DNA of 64,000 bases from positions 11,132-75,131 of the forward strand of contig CAVQLG010000004.1 of assembly GCA_963713275.1 (NCBI GenBank), written 5' to 3'. Source of the DNA: CAIWHR01 sp963713275. Lineage in GTDB: Bacteria > Pseudomonadota > Gammaproteobacteria > Burkholderiales > Casimicrobiaceae. Both the position numbers and the translations under genes were made by a program. Position 1 is the first letter of the stretch. Every line of letters starts with the position of its first letter. Shown here piece by piece: positions 36,829 to 45,750 of the stretch. The notes beneath the pieces were generated by a model, which was given only the letters and a program-made list of their open reading frames with translations, had not been told where the DNA came from and made no database searches.

Positions 36829-37147
36829 GGGGATCCTCTCCGATCGGTCTAGATGTCCGCCCTGCCTGTCGGCCCTGTCGTACGTCACCCCCGGCGACTG
36901 CCGGCGAGGGCGACCGGTGCGCTCGCCGGCCGCGTCGACGAACCCGCTCGCCGCCGGCTGCGCAGGCCAGGGCCGTGCGGGCGGCACGCCGGGCGGCGGA
37001 TCGCACCGGGCGCTCGGCGGCGCGGCAGAGGTCAACGCCGGGGCGGCGAATGGAAGTTCGAGCGGCGACTCTAAATGACGTTAACGTAAACGTCAATGCC
37101 CATCAGCAGCCCCGCCGGCGCCCCGCGGGCCGCCATCTCGCGAACGC
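36829..37147 (-). other. Leader between liuR and liuA
   Basis: 319 bases with no gene. The liuR-proximal end carries a palindrome and promoter (37068-37096). The rest is GC-rich, without a recognisable terminator or ORF, and would form a roughly 220-base 5' untranslated region if that promoter is used. AGGATCCCC precedes the liuA ATG. Confidence 0.5.
37068..37096 (-). promoter_or_regulatory. Probable LiuR operator and promoter of the leucine operon
   Basis: On the minus strand TTGACG (37096-37091) and TAGAGT (37073-37068), spaced 17, form a promoter facing liuA. Overlapping and filling the spacer is TGACGTTTACGTTAACGTCA (37095-37076), a 20-bp palindrome with mismatches only in one central pair of positions. 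A dyad between -35 and -10 is the usual site of MerR-family regulators, and the neighbouring regulator gene is of that family. It is AT-richer than all surrounding sequence. Confidence 0.75.
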
Positions 37148-37597
37148 TCAGCGCGGGGTCCGCCCGCCCGCGGCGCGCTTGCCGGTGCCGGCTGCGACCG
37201 CCAGGCGCCGCCGGCAGTCGCGCTCGAGCCCGGCGATCTCGGCGAGCACGGCGTCGATGTCCTCGCGCTGTTGCAGCAGCATCGTGCGCCGGTCGCAGAG
37301 CATCTGCAGGAACTTGGACAGCTGCGCCTCCTCGTTGTGGGTCAGCGCGTAGATGTCGAAGAGCTCGCGGATCTCCGACAGCGACAGCCCGAGGCGCTTG
37401 CCGCGCAGGATCAGCTTGATCCGCACGCGCTCGCGCTCGCCGTAGACGCGCACCCGTCCGCGACGCTGCGGCGCGAGCAGCCCTTCGTCTTCGTAGAAGC
37501 GGATCGCGCGCGTGGTCAGCGCGAACTCGCGGGCGAGATCGGAGATCGTGTATGCGGTTGCCGGCACGACGCCGGGAGCGGTATTGGCAGCGGGCAT
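37148..37597 (-). CDS. liuR: MerR-family regulator, LiuR type
   Basis: 149 residues from the ATG at 37597. N-terminal winged helix-turn-helix TISDLAREFALTTRAIRFYEDEG (about 17-39; shown in parts: TISDLAREFA, RAIRFYEDEG), then RRGRVRVYGERERVRIKLILRGK and a coiled-coil dimer helix. There is no Cys-based metal site. LiuR proteins control branched-chain amino acid and fatty-acid catabolic genes; its place directly upstream of liuA with a palindrome between supports the name. It is divergent from the metallo-beta-lactamase gene (180 bases). Confidence 0.9.
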   Translation of the reverse strand: MPAANTAPGVVPATAYTISDLAREFALTTRAIRFYEDEGLLAPQRRGRVRVYGERERVRIKLILRGKRLGLSLSEIRELFDIYALTHNEEAQLSKFLQMLCDRRTMLLQQREDIDAVLAEIAGLERDCRRRLAVAAGTGKRAAGGRTPR

Positions 37598-37777
37598 GGC
37601 GGCTCGCCCCGAACGGGCCGAAGGGGCGCTCGAAAGTCGGAGCACGATAGCACAAGCCCTTGACACGCCACCGCGGTTCACTGACGATGCCGCTCTCCCC
37701 GACCCCCCCGGAGCGCGGCGCTGCGCCGCCCGCCCGGCAGCACGAAACTCGCCACGGACGACGCCCCGGAGCAACGC

Positions 37778-38872
37778 TTGAGCAACGCCGGAATCGCGAC
37801 CCCGCCTGCCAAGAACGCCGCCGCCCGGTCGCGCCCGCTCGTCTACCCCTGCCCGGCGCCGCCCCCGCCAGGCAGCGCGCTGGAACTGGCACACGGCCTG
37901 CGCTGGATCCGGATGCCCCTGCCTTTCGCGCTCGACCACATCAACCTCTGGCTGCTGGACGAAGACGAGGCCGTGACACTGGTCGACTGCGGCTACGGCA
38001 ACGCGCCGACGCGCGCGCTCTGGGAAACGCACTTCGCGAGCACGCTGGCCGGACGCCGGCTCGCGCGCATCGTCGTCACCCACTGCCATCCCGACCACGT
38101 CGGCAACGCGGCCTGGCTGTCGCAGCGCTGCGGCGCCCCGGTGGTGATGACGCACGCCGAGTTCCTCACCGCGCACGCCCTGCACGGGGGCCACAGCGGC
38201 CACGGGCACGAGGCGATCGTCGCGCTCTTCGCGCGCCACGGCCTCGCGGGCGACGCGCTGACCGCGCTCGCGGGCCGTGGCAATCACTACCGCCGCGGCG
38301 CGCCCGAGATCCCGACCGCTTTTTCCCGGATTCGCGACGGTCAGCAGACGCGCGCCGGCGCTCGCTCCTGGCGCGTCATCGAGGGCCACGGCCACTCCCC
38401 CGAGCACGCCTCGCTGTACTGCGAAGCCGCCGGCGTCCTCATCTCCGGCGACATGCTGCTGCCGAAGATCAGCACCAACATCAGCATCTGGGCCATCGAA
38501 CCCGACGCCGACCCGCTCGCGCACTTCCTCGACTCGCTCACGGCGTTCGAGGCGCTCCCCGACACGACGCTGGTGCTGCCCTCGCACGGGCTCCCGTTCA
38601 AGGGCATTGCGGCGCGGGTGGCGGAGCTGCGCGCACACCACGATGCGCGCCTCGAGGAGCTCGCCGCCGCCGCCCGCGCCGCGGCGAGGCCGGTGAGCGC
38701 CGCCGACCTCGTCCCGGTCCTGTTCCAGCGCGCGCTCGATCTGCAGCAGCTCTTCTTCGCGATGGGCGAGGCGATCGCCCATCTCAACCACCTCTGGCAC
38801 GCCGGCCGCCTGGTCCGCGACGTCGGAGCCGATGGAGCCATTCGCTTCGAACACCCGGGCCGATGCGGCTGA
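37778..38872 (+). CDS. Metallo-beta-lactamase-fold hydrolase
   Basis: 364 residues from a TTG at 37778, with GGAG six bases before it; no in-frame ATG fits. Zinc motif THCHPDHVGNAAWL, then HGHSPEHASLY and LISGDMLLPKIS, with a C-terminal helical region (about 280-355) as in LACTB2-like or glyoxalase II-like hydrolases. Substrate unknown; thioester or lactone hydrolysis is likely for this branch. It precedes phaC by 40 bases and probably shares its transcript. Divergent to liuR. Confidence 0.8.
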   Translation: MSNAGIATPPAKNAAARSRPLVYPCPAPPPPGSALELAHGLRWIRMPLPFALDHINLWLLDEDEAVTLVDCGYGNAPTRALWETHFASTLAGRRLARIVVTHCHPDHVGNAAWLSQRCGAPVVMTHAEFLTAHALHGGHSGHGHEAIVALFARHGLAGDALTALAGRGNHYRRGAPEIPTAFSRIRDGQQTRAGARSWRVIEGHGHSPEHASLYCEAAGVLISGDMLLPKISTNISIWAIEPDADPLAHFLDSLTAFEALPDTTLVLPSHGLPFKGIAARVAELRAHHDARLEELAAAARAAARPVSAADLVPVLFQRALDLQQLFFAMGEAIAHLNHLWHAGRLVRDVGADGAIRFEHPGRCG

Positions 38873-38912
38873 CGTTCACCGTACAACCACAACGCGCGAA
38901 GGGGGTCCTGCC

Positions 38913-40724
38913 ATGCCGAAGCCTGCGGAGCCAGCCCAGTCCGAAACTCCGACGAAGCCTCTGTACGATCCGGTCGCACTCGCGAGGTCGCTGGCCGCGG
39001 CGGCCGAGAAGGGCGCCAAGCTGATGGGGGATTTCGCCGCCCGCCAGTCCGCCTTGGGCAAGTCGGCGCTGGCCGACGAGCTGGGGATCGGCAAGGCGTT
39101 CATGGAGCTCGCCGCGAAGATGCTGGCGAATCCGTACCGGCTGGCCGAGGCCCAGATGAATCTGTGGTGGGACTACATGAGCCTGTGGCAGTCCTCGCTG
39201 CTGAAGGCGATGGGCGCGCAAGGCGAGCCGGTCGCGGCCCCGGCCGGGTCCGACAAGCGCTTCAAGCACGAGGACTGGGAAGCGCATTTCCTGTTCGACT
39301 ACGTGAAGCAGAGCTATCTCGTCGCCGCGCGGTGGATGAACAGCACGGTCGCCGGCGTCGAGGGACTCGACCCCGTGGCGCGCAAGAAGGTGGAGTTCTT
39401 CACCCACCAGTTCGCCGACGCGCTGTCGCCGACGAACTTCGCGCTGACCAACCCCGAGGTGCTGCGCGAGACGGTCGCCACCGGTGGGCAAAACCTGGTC
39501 AAGGGCCTGCACAACCTCCTCGACGACATCGAGCGCGGCAACGGCAGCCTGCGCATCTCGATGACCGACAGCAGCGCGTTCGAGCTGGGCGTCAACATCG
39601 CGACCACACCGGGCAAGGTCGTCTACCAGACCGACCTCATGCAGCTCCTGCAGTTCGAGCCGACGACGCCGAAAGTCTACAAGCGCCCGCTGCTCGTGCT
39701 GCCGCCGTGGATCAACAAGTACTACATCATGGACCTGCGCGAGAGCAACTCGCTGGTCAAGTGGTGCGTCGACCAGGGAATGACGGTGTTCCTGATGTCG
39801 TGGGTCAATCCCGACGCGAAGCTCGCGCACAAGGACTTCGTCGACTACCTGCAAGAGGGGCCGCTGACGGCGCTGGACAAGATCGGGGAGGCCACCGGCG
39901 AGAAGGAGGTCAACGCGCTGGGCTACTGCCTCGGGGGCACGCTCCTCGCGGCGACCTTGGGCTACATGGCGGCGAAGAAGGACCCGCGCATCGTCAGCGC
40001 GTCGTTCATGACGTCGCTGATCGATTTCGAGCGCGCGGGCGAAGTGCGGGTCTTCATCGACGAGGCCCAGGTGCAGGCGCTCGAGAGGAAGATGGGCGAG
40101 CGTGGTTTCCTCGAAGGCTCGGAGATGGCGACCACGTTCAACATGCTGCGCGCGAACGACCTCATCTGGTCGTTCGTGATCAACAACTACCTGATGGGCC
40201 GCGATCCGTTTCCGTTCGACCTCCTGCACTGGAACCAGGACTCGACCCGGATGCCGGCGACCATGCACAGCTTCTACCTGCGCAACATGTACCTGCAGAA
40301 CAAGCTGTGCGAGCCCGGCGGCATCGTGCTCGACGGGGTGCCGGTCGATCTCGGGAAGGTCAAGGTGCCGGCGTACTTCGTGTCGGCGATCGAGGACCAC
40401 ATCGCGCCGTGGAAGGCGACGTACTCCGGCCCGCGGCTCTTCGGCGGCAAGTCGCGCTTCGTGCTCGCCGGCTCCGGCCACATCGCCGGCATGATCAACC
40501 CGCCAGACGCCCACAAGTACGGCTTCTGGACCCGCGACGCGCTGCCCGCCGACCCCGACGAGTGGTTCGCCGGAGCGAACCACGACGAGGGCTCCTGGTG
40601 GACCGACTGGTTCGCGTGGCTGAAGCCCAGCCTGGGCGCCAAGGTCGCGGCGCGCGTGCCCGGCGGGGGCAAGCTTCGCATCATCGAGGACGCGCCGGGA
40701 AGCTACGCCAAGATGGCGGGCTGA
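38913..40724 (+). CDS. phaC: Class I poly(3-hydroxyalkanoate) synthase PhaC
   Basis: Polymerises (R)-3-hydroxyacyl-CoA into storage granules. 603 residues, class I length. Alpha/beta-hydrolase core with the lipase-like box GYCLGG carrying Cys339, Asp495 in EDHIAPW and His523 in GSGHIAGM, the family's catalytic triad. N-terminal FDYVKQSYLVAARWM and LLVLPPWINKYYIMDL are typical. No phaA/phaB, phasin or phaR gene is in the window; monomer supply must come from elsewhere or from beta-oxidation. Confidence 0.97.
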   Translation: MPKPAEPAQSETPTKPLYDPVALARSLAAAAEKGAKLMGDFAARQSALGKSALADELGIGKAFMELAAKMLANPYRLAEAQMNLWWDYMSLWQSSLLKAMGAQGEPVAAPAGSDKRFKHEDWEAHFLFDYVKQSYLVAARWMNSTVAGVEGLDPVARKKVEFFTHQFADALSPTNFALTNPEVLRETVATGGQNLVKGLHNLLDDIERGNGSLRISMTDSSAFELGVNIATTPGKVVYQTDLMQLLQFEPTTPKVYKRPLLVLPPWINKYYIMDLRESNSLVKWCVDQGMTVFLMSWVNPDAKLAHKDFVDYLQEGPLTALDKIGEATGEKEVNALGYCLGGTLLAATLGYMAAKKDPRIVSASFMTSLIDFERAGEVRVFIDEAQVQALERKMGERGFLEGSEMATTFNMLRANDLIWSFVINNYLMGRDPFPFDLLHWNQDSTRMPATMHSFYLRNMYLQNKLCEPGGIVLDGVPVDLGKVKVPAYFVSAIEDHIAPWKATYSGPRLFGGKSRFVLAGSGHIAGMINPPDAHKYGFWTRDALPADPDEWFAGANHDEGSWWTDWFAWLKPSLGAKVAARVPGGGKLRIIEDAPGSYAKMAG

Positions 40725-40788
40725 CGGTGAACGGCCCGCGGCGCACGACGCCGCCACCGAACCCCTTCCACCGACCACGGAGACATCG

Positions 40789-41235
40789 ATGGCTGGACGC
40801 TCCCGAAACCCCCTCGTGCTTGGCTTCGCTTTCGCAACGAGCCTGATCCTGGCGGGTGTGCCCGCACAAACGACGCTCGCACAAGCGAAATGCGTCGACT
40901 GCGGCGTCGTGAAGTCCGTGCGCTACGTCGAGGACAAGGGCAAGGCCAGCGGCCTCGGTGCCGTGGCGGGAGGTGTCGTGGGCGGGGTCCTCGGGCACCA
41001 GATCGGCGGCGGCACCGGCAAGACGCTGGCGACGATCGCCGGCGCCGGCGGCGGCGCGTACGCCGGGCACCAGATCGAGAAGAGCCGAAACAAGAAGGCA
41101 TACTACTCGGTGACGATCAGGATGGACGACGGCGCGACCCGGACTTTCAGCTACACGAACAAGCCCGGCGTCGCGCAAGGCGAACGGGTCAAGCTCGTCG
41201 ACGGCGGCAAGCGCCTCGCGCTGGTGGCGAACTGA
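40789..41235 (+). CDS. Glycine-zipper 2TM domain protein (SlyB-like envelope protein)
   Basis: 148 residues. N-terminal signal peptide (about 1-32, ending TTLAQA), a CVDC pair, then a glycine zipper (about 54-92: GLGAVAGGVVGGVLGHQIGG and AGAGGGAYAGHQIE) and a small beta-domain. No lipobox is present, so it is secreted or inner-membrane spanning rather than a lipoprotein. Such proteins are envelope-stress associated. Its TGA directly abuts repeat copy 3. Confidence 0.85.
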   Translation: MAGRSRNPLVLGFAFATSLILAGVPAQTTLAQAKCVDCGVVKSVRYVEDKGKASGLGAVAGGVVGGVLGHQIGGGTGKTLATIAGAGGGAYAGHQIEKSRNKKAYYSVTIRMDDGATRTFSYTNKPGVAQGERVKLVDGGKRLALVAN

Positions 41236-41517
41236 GAGCCTGTGAAGAAATCGTCGCGAGCGGGATGGGATGCTGGACGACCGCGCAGGGCGGAGCAGGG
41301 GCCCCGCGTGCGGGGATGCGACCCCGCAGCGGGCGAAGCGGGCGCACGCGGTCGTCGGCATGCCCTTTCGCGGCCCGATCCCCAAAGGGGCCCCTCGGGC
41401 AGCGCTCCAGGGCGCCCGCGAGCGAGCGAACGACGAGACATATCAAGTAGATAGGCGAGGAGTGAGCGAGTGAGCAACGACGCAGACCGCCCGCGCAGCA
41501 GATTTATTCACAGGCTC
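41236..41517 (+). repeat. Stop-codon-adjacent inverted-repeat element, copy 3 (282 bp, long form)
   Basis: Opposite orientation to copies 1 and 2. Left end GAGCCTGTGAAGAAATC follows the TGA of the glycine-zipper gene; right end GATTTATTCACAGGCTC (41501-41517) is followed by CGA, so the flanking triplet differs by one base from TGA. Both outer parts are nearly identical to copy 1 (for example ACGAGACATATCAAGTAGAT), but about 138 extra bases sit after GGGATGCT. They contain their own inverted repeat. Confidence 0.85.
41276..41356. repeat. Inverted repeat nested in repeat copy 3
   Basis: GACGACCGCG (41276-41285) and CGCGGTCGTC (41347-41356) are a perfect 10-bp inverted repeat enclosing 61 bases that include GGGGCCCCGCG and CGACCCCGC segments. 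It lies at the left edge of the extra 138 bases. It may be a second small element inserted in the first, or part of a longer parental form. Confidence 0.55.
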
Positions 41518-41542
41518 CGAGGCATCTTTGCCCGCTGACCGG

Positions 41543-43702
41543 TCAGCGGCCCGGCCCTTGCGGCGCGCCCTCGACGCCGACCGTCGGGCCACCGCGTGGC
41601 GCCTCGCCCTGGCGGCCGGGCGGCGCGGAGCGGGGCGGGTTACCGCCGCTGGCGTCGCGCGCGCCGGCAGGCTCGGCAACCGGGCGTGCCGAGGGGGGCG
41701 CTACCGCGCGAGGGGCCGCGGCGCCGTGCCCGGGCGCGCGCTGCGGAACCGCCGCCGGCGCCGGCACCGCGTGGCGCTCGCCGGCTGCCGGCGGCACGCT
41801 CGGCGTGTGCGGCACCCGGATGGGCGCCGGGCGTGGCTCGACGCGTCCCGTCGCCGCCGGGGCGGGCGGCGGCCGCGACGGGGGCGGCACGGCCACCGTT
41901 CCGGCCGGTGCCTGCAGCGCCGCGTTCGGCGGTGGCGTGCGCATCGGCGCGGGCCGGGCGTCGCCGCGTCCCGGCGGGGCCGACGTAGGAGGTGGCGGCG
42001 CAGGCGGCGCCGCGCTCGGCGATAGCGACCGGCCGGGCGCCGGTCCGGCATCGACGCGCGCCGGTGCCGCTGCCGTGGGCGGCGGACTTGTCGCGGGCAC
42101 CGCTGCGGACGGCGACGGTGCCGGGCGAACGACCGACGGCCGGGCCGCAGTCGGGGGCGGCGCAGGCGCCGCGGGCCGGTCGGCGACCGGTCCGCGCTCC
42201 TGCCCGGGCCGCGCGGGCCCGAGGCGGTCGCGGCCGACTGCCGCGGCGGTGCCCGCCGGCGGGTTTACAACCAGGCGTGGCCGCGCGCTGGGGTAGAACG
42301 TCGACGCGGCGGCCGGTGCCCCGGGGACCGGTCGGGCGTCCGGCAGCCGCAGCGGCTTGACCGGCGGCGCGCTGTTCATGACCGGCGCGTGTGCCGCGGC
42401 GGAAGGAAGCGCCACCAGGTTCGTCGCGACCGGACGGTGCGCCGCCATCGTCGTGCCGGCCACCGCGGTGATCGCCCCGGGCACGCGGCCGTTCGAGTAG
42501 AACGTCGGCGGCGCGTGCGGCCGTTCGGCACGGTTCACGGCGTAGGGCACCGCGTACGGGCGGTTGTAGTGCGCCCAGCAGCGCTCGCCGCAGCCGCCCC
42601 GGCTCCACCACGGGACATAGGCGTCGCCCCAGCCCAGCGGCACCCAGCCGTAGACCGGCGCGCCAACGCTCACCGAGACGGCCCACCCGGCCCCCCCGTA
42701 CCAGCCCACCAGCGCCGGCGCCCAGACCGGTCGCGCCACGTACGCGCCGGGGCACCAGCCCCAGCGGCCGGCGATCCACGCCCAACGGCCGTAGTGGAAT
42801 GGCGCATAGCCCCACGGCGCGTCGTCGACCCACGTCCAGCCCCAGCGGCCGACGTACGCCCAGCGGCCGTAGCGATACGGCGCCCAGTCGACTGCGACCG
42901 CCGTCGGGTACCAGACGGCGCCGTAGGTCGGATGGCTGTCCCACGCGCCGTAGGCGTCGAGGTCCGCCCAGCCCACCATCTGCCGCGACACGTAGTTGGC
43001 GCTGCGCCCGCGCTGGTAGCGGCGGTCGCGTTCGGCGCTCCAGGCGTCGAAACCGTCGCTGCCGGTTCCGGCGCGCACGTCGGCGTACGCCGGCTCCGCG
43101 CCGGTCAGGTACGCCGTCTGCCCGGGGAGGATCTGCTGCGCGCCGCCGACGATGGCCGCGAGCGCCTCGCCCTCGCGCACGATCACCGTCGTCGTGCTGC
43201 GGTCGGCGTGGACCTCGATCCGGTAGAGCCCCGGGCGCGTGAGCTGGACCTGGGTGTTCGGCGCATCGACGGTCGCCACCTCCCCGCGGTCGAGGTAGCG
43301 CAGCCGGACGATGAGCCGCCCCTGCGCCACGAACAGCGCGAGCTGCCGGTCGTCGAGCCGCGACACGTGCAGGTTGGTATCACCGGCGAGGCGGAACTGC
43401 CCGCCGCCGTAGTCGACCTCGGCACGGCCCTCGCCCGCGACCCAGAGGTTGTCGCCGGAGGTGACCGGGTAGTTGTTGCCGACCGGCGCCCAGGCGTCGG
43501 GCCGGTCCTGCGCCGACAGAAAGAGCTCGCCGCCAACGTCGGCGATGCGGCCGACACGTCCCGGCAGCTCCTCGTCGTCGGCAGCGGCGGCGCCGGCGGC
43601 GAACAACGCCAGTGCCAGCGTGGCGAACAGCGTACCCACGCCCTGCGCCCACCGCCGGGCCCACTCACCGCTGAATTGCCGCGTGCTCCCACGTTCCGCC
43701 AT
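41543..43702 (-). CDS. FecR-domain / DUF6600 envelope protein with Pro/Ala-rich tail
   Basis: 719 residues. Signal peptide to about 41 (GAAAA-DDEE). A FecR-like beta domain (about 45-205; TSGDNLWVAGEGRAEVDYGG, APNTQVQLTRPGLYRIEV). A DUF6600 region (about 245-400) with Trp/Tyr/Gly repeats YGRWAYVGRWGW, PWGYAPFHYGRWAWI and GRWGWCPG. Then about 260 residues of Pro/Ala/Arg low complexity. Probably periplasmic or exported with a long disordered tail; function unknown. GGAGG lies about eight bases upstream of the ATG. Confidence 0.82.
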   Translation of the reverse strand: MAERGSTRQFSGEWARRWAQGVGTLFATLALALFAAGAAAADDEELPGRVGRIADVGGELFLSAQDRPDAWAPVGNNYPVTSGDNLWVAGEGRAEVDYGGGQFRLAGDTNLHVSRLDDRQLALFVAQGRLIVRLRYLDRGEVATVDAPNTQVQLTRPGLYRIEVHADRSTTTVIVREGEALAAIVGGAQQILPGQTAYLTGAEPAYADVRAGTGSDGFDAWSAERDRRYQRGRSANYVSRQMVGWADLDAYGAWDSHPTYGAVWYPTAVAVDWAPYRYGRWAYVGRWGWTWVDDAPWGYAPFHYGRWAWIAGRWGWCPGAYVARPVWAPALVGWYGGAGWAVSVSVGAPVYGWVPLGWGDAYVPWWSRGGCGERCWAHYNRPYAVPYAVNRAERPHAPPTFYSNGRVPGAITAVAGTTMAAHRPVATNLVALPSAAAHAPVMNSAPPVKPLRLPDARPVPGAPAAASTFYPSARPRLVVNPPAGTAAAVGRDRLGPARPGQERGPVADRPAAPAPPPTAARPSVVRPAPSPSAAVPATSPPPTAAAPARVDAGPAPGRSLSPSAAPPAPPPPTSAPPGRGDARPAPMRTPPPNAALQAPAGTVAVPPPSRPPPAPAATGRVEPRPAPIRVPHTPSVPPAAGERHAVPAPAAVPQRAPGHGAAAPRAVAPPSARPVAEPAGARDASGGNPPRSAPPGRQGEAPRGGPTVGVEGAPQGPGR

Positions 43703-43883
43703 CTGTGACCTCCTCGCCGCCTGTCACCAAAACGGCCCACAGCGCCGGGACGTTGACCCGGCGGCGCGTTGCCCACCGCGGCCGTACCTAATTCGATTAG
43801 AATCCTCGCCGAACGTTCGGCACCACCCGCTTGCGCACCCGTACGCGGCGGCACACGGAACGGCAACCGAGGAGACTGGATTC

Positions 43884-45701
43884 ATGAAGATTCCCACGCG
43901 CACCGCGCTCGCGACGGCATTGGCACTGGGCTGGGCGGCCCCGGCGACAGCGCAGTTCAGCAACGTCTACTTCTTCGGCGACAGCCTCAGCGACACGGGC
44001 TCGTACAAGCCAGTGCTGCCGGCCGGGACCGGCCTGTTCACGACCAACCCCGGCCCGGTCTGGGCACTGCCCTTCGCGCAGGGGCTCGGTTTCTCCGCGA
44101 GTCCCGCGAACCAGGGCGGCAACGACTACGCCATGGGCGGTGCTTACGTAGCACAATCACCCGGTTATGGTGTGCCGCCAACGACGTCGGCGATTCCGGT
44201 GTCGCAACAGATCCAGGCGCTTCTGAGCAAGGGGCCCGCTAGACGGCAATGCGATCTATTCCGTATGGGCGGGCAGCAACGAGGTGTTTCAGCAACTCGA
44301 TGGTCTGGCTTCCGGCAGGATCACCGCTGCCCAAGCTCAAGTCAACATGACTACTGCAGCGCTTCAACTCGCGCAGCAGGTCGGCCGGCTTCGCAGTCAA
44401 GGCGCGCAGTACGTCATGGTCTGGAACCTCCCGGACATCGGTGAGCACGCCGGAGTACAACGGCACGGCCGGTGCACCCGTAGCAACAGCGCTGAGCGGC
44501 GTTTTCAACACCACGCTGCTGGGGGCGCTCGACGAATCTGGCCTCCAGACGATCCGGCTCAACGACCGGGCGCTTTTGAGCGAGATCATCGCCAATCCGA
44601 CTTCTTTCGGCCTTGCGAACGCGAGGAACGTGGCGTGCACCGTGTCGAGCGTCGTTGCTGTGCACACCTGCGACCCTCGTGTCGCCGAATGCCGCGCAAA
44701 CCTACGCCTTCGCAGACGGGGTGCACCCGAGCACGGCAGGTCACGCGATACTCGCCCAATACGCCACCTCCGTCGTCGCCGCCCCGCAGCAGATCGGCAT
44801 CCTGGCCGAAGCGCCGCTCGCGACGGAGCAGGCGAACTGGCGCGCGCTCGACGGGCGGATGTGGTCCAGCCTCAACACGAAGCGCCCGGCCAGCAAGTTC
44901 GAGGCCTGGGTCGCGTACGACTATGCGAACCCTGACTTCAACAGCGGCTTCGCTTCCGGCGACGCGACGCTCAATTCCATCGTCGTCGGCGGCGACATCA
45001 AGCTGTCCGAGCACGTGCTCGCGGGAATGGCGGCAGCCTACACCGAGAACAAGGGCGACCTGGGCAGCGCCGGCTACAAGCTCAACCAGACGACGGGGAC
45101 CGTCTACGTCGGCTGGGGCCAGGGCCCGTGGTACGCGGGGGCAACACTCGGCGGCAGCGATCTCGACTACAGCGACGTCCACCGCAACATCACGCTGGGC
45201 GCCGGATCGCGCACCGAGTCGGGCTCGACCAACGGCTACACGGTGACCGGGCGCCTCCTGGGCGGCTACTGGTTCAGCCTCGACGACTGGCTGCACGGTC
45301 CGGCCGTCAAGTACACCTACCAGCGCAACGTGGTTCACGCCTACGAGGAACAGGGCACGAACAGCACGACGATGGCCTTCAACCAGCAGGAAAGGAGGTC
45401 GTCGATCGTGTCGCTGGGCTGGCAGGCGTCCGGCAGCTACGCCACTATCCGGCCGTACGCCAAGCTGAGCTGGGAGTACGAGTTCAACGCCGACGAACGC
45501 AGCGTTTCGGCGTCGGTCTACGGCATGGGCGGCAGCTTCAGCATTCCCGCCTACCAACCCGACGACAACTGGTGGCAGTACGCGGTGGGCGCCGCGGCCG
45601 ACATCGGCAAGGTCACGGGTTACATCACCGGCTCGGGCACCGCGGCCAAGAGCGACGGCGACGGCTGGGCGATCACGGTCGGCGTGCGCATTCCGATCTA
45701 G
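43884..45701 (+). pseudogene. GDSL esterase autotransporter (EstA-like), frame broken
   Basis: Passenger start is intact: signal peptide (ATA-QF), then VYFFGDSLSDTGSY with the GDSL nucleophile Ser. Frame shifts follow at about 44241 (extra A after GCT), 44444 and about 44670, each by one base in the same sense, after which the original frame is regained. Reading across gives VMVWNLPDIG, the DGVHPSTAGHA block with catalytic Asp and His, and a C-terminal beta-barrel (about 270 residues) ending GWAITVGVRIPI. A GAGGAG ribosome-binding site precedes the ATG. Decayed gene or assembly error. Confidence 0.82.
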
Positions 45702-45726
45702 CCTGCAGCGGATTGCCGTGGCTCGC

Positions 45727-45748
45727 AGGGCCGCCCGCCGGCGGCCCT
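45727..45748. terminator. Hairpin between the autotransporter and BtuF-like genes
   Basis: AGGGCCGCC (45727-45735), loop CGCC, GGCGGCCCT (45740-45748): a perfect 9-bp GC stem placed between two convergent genes, fitting a bidirectional terminator though only GTTC follows instead of a T-run. Confidence 0.5.
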
Positions 45749-45750
45749 GT

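Noticed and set aside
41230..41520. Small open frames continuing from the glycine-zipper gene into repeat copy 3 (ACEEIVASG-like peptides)
   Set aside because: The same peptide appears in other frames beside each element copy simply because the DNA repeat is shared. There is no start signal, and the upstream gene stops at TGA.
41600..42350. Tandem DNA repeats in the 3' half of the DUF6600 gene
   Set aside because: The Pro/Ala-rich coding produces GC-rich short similarities, but no regular period was found.
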